Positions 61,801 to 64,000 of a stretch of DNA of 64,000 nt are shown in pieces. The notes beneath the pieces are model-generated. The model did no database searches and was not told where the DNA came from. It saw nothing but the letters and a program-made list of their open reading frames with translations. Position 1 is the stretch's first letter. Every line of letters begins with the position of its first letter. The translations under genes were made by a program, and so were the position numbers. The DNA is from Punica granatum (taxonomy: Eukaryota > Streptophyta > Magnoliopsida > Myrtales > Lythraceae). Location of the stretch: assembly GCF_007655135.1 (NCBI RefSeq), contig NC_045131.1, forward strand, positions 868,001 through 932,000, read 5' to 3'.

Positions 61801-63780
61801 AGTAGAAACCCTCTTCATCCTTCATTTTTCTAGCCACCTGCACAAATATCAACAGGCTTTAATATGTCAAATGTCAAAAAGGTAGACTTTTGTCATCTTA
61901 CAAAGAGAAGAAAACGCCAGAAGAAGAAGAAGAAAACAAGAAGACTTACAACAAAAGAAAGTTATAGAAGCCATATCTGAATTAGTTACAACCTCTCTTT
62001 CCTTTTCCTTTTCCTTGATTTCAACTTAAATTTAGCTTGAATAAGATAGAAACACACTGACTCCTAACTTAACAAAAATATCATGCATGCAAATTAAAGA
62101 ATTTTACATGTTTGGGGGGGGGGGGAGGGAATTATGAAACTTACAGCAACTTTAAGCTCTATATCGCAACGCTGTGAATGCCTCTCCCTGTTTTCTTTCT
62201 TGACATTTTTGACTTTCCACTTCCATTTTTTAAGTTGTACTTCATCTTCCGTATCTGGCTTTTCAGGCAATGGTATCTGTAAGGTGGAAAGTTGCCCGGA
62301 AATTGTTTTAAGCTCTCATTAAATTATCAACCTCAACGAAATGAGATTAACAAATATAAGAAGCAACTAAATCCTAGAGATAAATAATGATAGACAAGCT
62401 GCAAGTAACTCACGTCATCTCGGTCCACCAAATCAGCAAGGCGGCCTCCATTAGTCCATATTCTATCCACAACGCCCAGTATTCTTCTATTTATTCTCCA
62501 TTTAGTTGTCCCGAGTGTATTCAAAGCCTAAACATTAATTAATTGAAAAAAGAGTGGAAAAAAAAGAGAGAAAGAGATTAGCATGTATTTACTAAAAATA
62601 AGTTAAAAGAGTGATGACCACATCCCCATCAAGCAACTTTTAGTTTCCAAACCTGAAAAACTGGCTCTAGTTGCTTCCCTGGGGCCCTCTTAACAGCTTC
62701 ACGTTGTTGTTTAACACCATGAGTCCTCATGACAGTGGAAGGTAAAAAGAAGTATGCTCCTTTGTCATAACTGCAATAGCAGAAAACAGTATTTGCATCA
62801 ATAGTCTTAGCTTCAGTCTCATCTGGCTTGCAGAATCAGAGATGTAATTCAGATCCCAATCTTCAATTAACCAACTTTTGAGCTTTAATAAAGCACGCAA
62901 TGAAATTCCTATGATATAAACCATCTAATTTATGACAAAATAAAAAACATACCCTGTCCACTTTACTGGGGGCACTAACATAGGCATATAAGGGATCACC
63001 ATATGTCTCGCCTGTTCAAGAAACAAGTGTCATACTCATTAAAACAATTGAAGATAAGGCCCGAAGAACCTCAAATAGGATATCATAATCACATGATTTG
63101 TCCCATTTCACTGAATAAACTTTGTTGCGCCATTCACCCTGAATATACAGGATAAAGATTTATGATTTTTGCCTGAGAAAATTTGCTCACCGTTTTCTCC
63201 AAGCCTTTGAGAACCAGTGGGTCGCATTGGATAATACCGTATCTTCTTCCGTCACACCTATTTAAGGAAGGACCAAAAAGCAACAACATTAGAAAGGGCA
63301 AAAGTATAATACCTATCCATGGAAGAGCAGATCCTCACTTTGCATCTTTTCTAATAGTTCTGAATGTGTGAGAAAATGCAGGACGAACATCAGGCGGATT
63401 ATCTGCTGGTTGATCAGCCGGGGATTGAATGTAAGCTGTTTGAATCAACAAATCGATCAGACGACTTCCAACCTGGGAAGAAAAAGGATGGAAGGTGTCC
63501 TGATGAAGCTTTCAAACAATAGAGAAAACACCATTTTATAGAGACTGTAAGACAAATTCCGAACCTTCGCTTTAATATCCTGGCCCCAAGGTCTAGAATC
63601 ATCATGCCTGTTCACTAGCTGCTTCACTGCTGGAAGCTTCTTTTGCTTTATCAAAGTAGTAACTCTTCTCCTCAACTTGTCTTGTTCCAGAGATACAGGA
63701 CCAGCTTCGGCTCCTTCACCTTCATCTACCTTTTTCCCCTTCTTCCTCTTTGTTTTTTCCAAGAACCTGTTTATTCTAAC
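58812..63780 (-). CDS. RPOT3: Phage-type organellar RNA polymerase, C-terminal 719 residues
   Basis: Eighteen phase-consistent exons: 63780-63565, 63472-63339, 63257-63191, 63011-62953, 62770-62653, 62527-62414, 62276-62145, 61837-61421, 61269-61219, 61119-61049, 60626-60542, 60388-60236, 59827-59753, 59658-59569, 59472-59425, 59320-59206, 59125-59022 and 58922-58812. Single-subunit T7-like polymerase motifs are intact: [16 protein letters not shown], catalytic Asp in [18 protein letters not shown], Lys and Tyr in [15 protein letters not shown], and the second catalytic Asp in [13 protein letters not shown]. The C-terminus is DSPYFFN. Plant RPOT proteins transcribe mitochondrial and/or plastid genomes. 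The wording ([43 protein letters not shown]) fits the plastid RPOTp (RPOT3) best, but RPOTm/RPOTmp cannot be excluded because the transit peptide and about 250-300 N-terminal residues lie beyond 64000. The gene symbol is therefore tentative. Confidence 0.9.
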
Positions 63781-64000
63781 CTGAACCATTTGAAAAACCA
63801 TAATTCCAAAGGGCGGACCTATGAGTTAGGTCTCTCGGAGTTGCTTACAAAATGTACATACCAATCACCAACTAGCGGCGGGCCATATAATAAAGGAAAT
63901 CTGGATAATGGGAAAACAGGCTCATGATATAACGAATGAAGAATCCATTTCCAATAGAGTCCTGGGCTGAAATAAGTAGCAAAGCAATGAACCCAAATGC
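63781..64000 (-). other. RPOT intron or upstream exon at window edge
   Basis: The first recognised RPOT exon here begins at 63780 after TGGTTCAG and joins in phase 0, so the preceding sequence is intronic at least locally. On the minus strand two frames stay open across about 63880-63968, bounded by TTATTTCAG and GATTG/GTATGT, which could be a small exon. Its translation was not recognised as RPOT. The window edge prevents a decision. Confidence 0.35.

Overview
This is a stretch of a flowering-plant nuclear chromosome, most likely a eudicot. The evidence is many short GT-AG introns, AT-rich intergenic DNA full of small non-autonomous transposons, and proteins diagnostic of plants: a PLS-class PPR editing factor, a phage-type organellar RNA polymerase, a plant Furry/MOR2-type protein and a group-S bZIP. 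A Myrtales species such as pomegranate is possible, but that is only an impression from the repeat style. No rRNA, tRNA, CRISPR or bacterial-type features were seen. Exons were joined by hand from splice sites and reading phase; every joined gene keeps frame across all junctions.

Left part (1-14.4 kb): one intronless bZIP gene (minus strand, 2.0-2.6 kb) in gene-poor, AT-rich DNA. It holds nested tandem duplications (4.5-6.9 kb) and a ~0.9 kb non-autonomous transposon with a GC-rich core (12.0-12.9 kb).

Middle-left (14.4-23.6 kb): a two-exon RING-H2 ubiquitin-ligase gene (minus) with a MITE in its intron and a 1.35 kb near-palindromic long inverted repeat just upstream of it. Next comes a divergent pair of small multi-span membrane-protein genes, one with a 9-nt coding microexon, then a seven-exon UMP-CMP-kinase-like gene (minus).

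Repeat-rich spacer (23.6-31.5 kb): four more copies of the same MITE family, one sitting in a retrotransposon gag relic, a 44-base pure C tract and several unexplained GC-richer blocks.

Gene-dense right half (31.5-64 kb): an AVT6-type amino-acid transporter (+), a MEF13-like mitochondrial RNA-editing PPR (+) flanked by the two halves of a segmental duplication (including a broken AVT6 copy), and the 17-exon Furry/MOR2-like gene (minus, 2146 aa). This is head-to-head with BLOS2 (+), followed by a kanadaptin-type FHA protein (+, 12 exons) and a phage-type organellar RNA polymerase (minus, its N-terminus beyond the window).

The genes are independent eukaryotic transcription units rather than an operon. 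Functionally they cover transcription (bZIP), protein turnover (RING), nucleotide metabolism, amino-acid transport, organelle gene expression (PPR, RPOT), cell shape (Furry) and endosomal sorting (BLOS2). No new enzymatic system was found. The most noteworthy non-genic structures are the long inverted repeat beside the RING gene and the duplication scar around the PPR gene.
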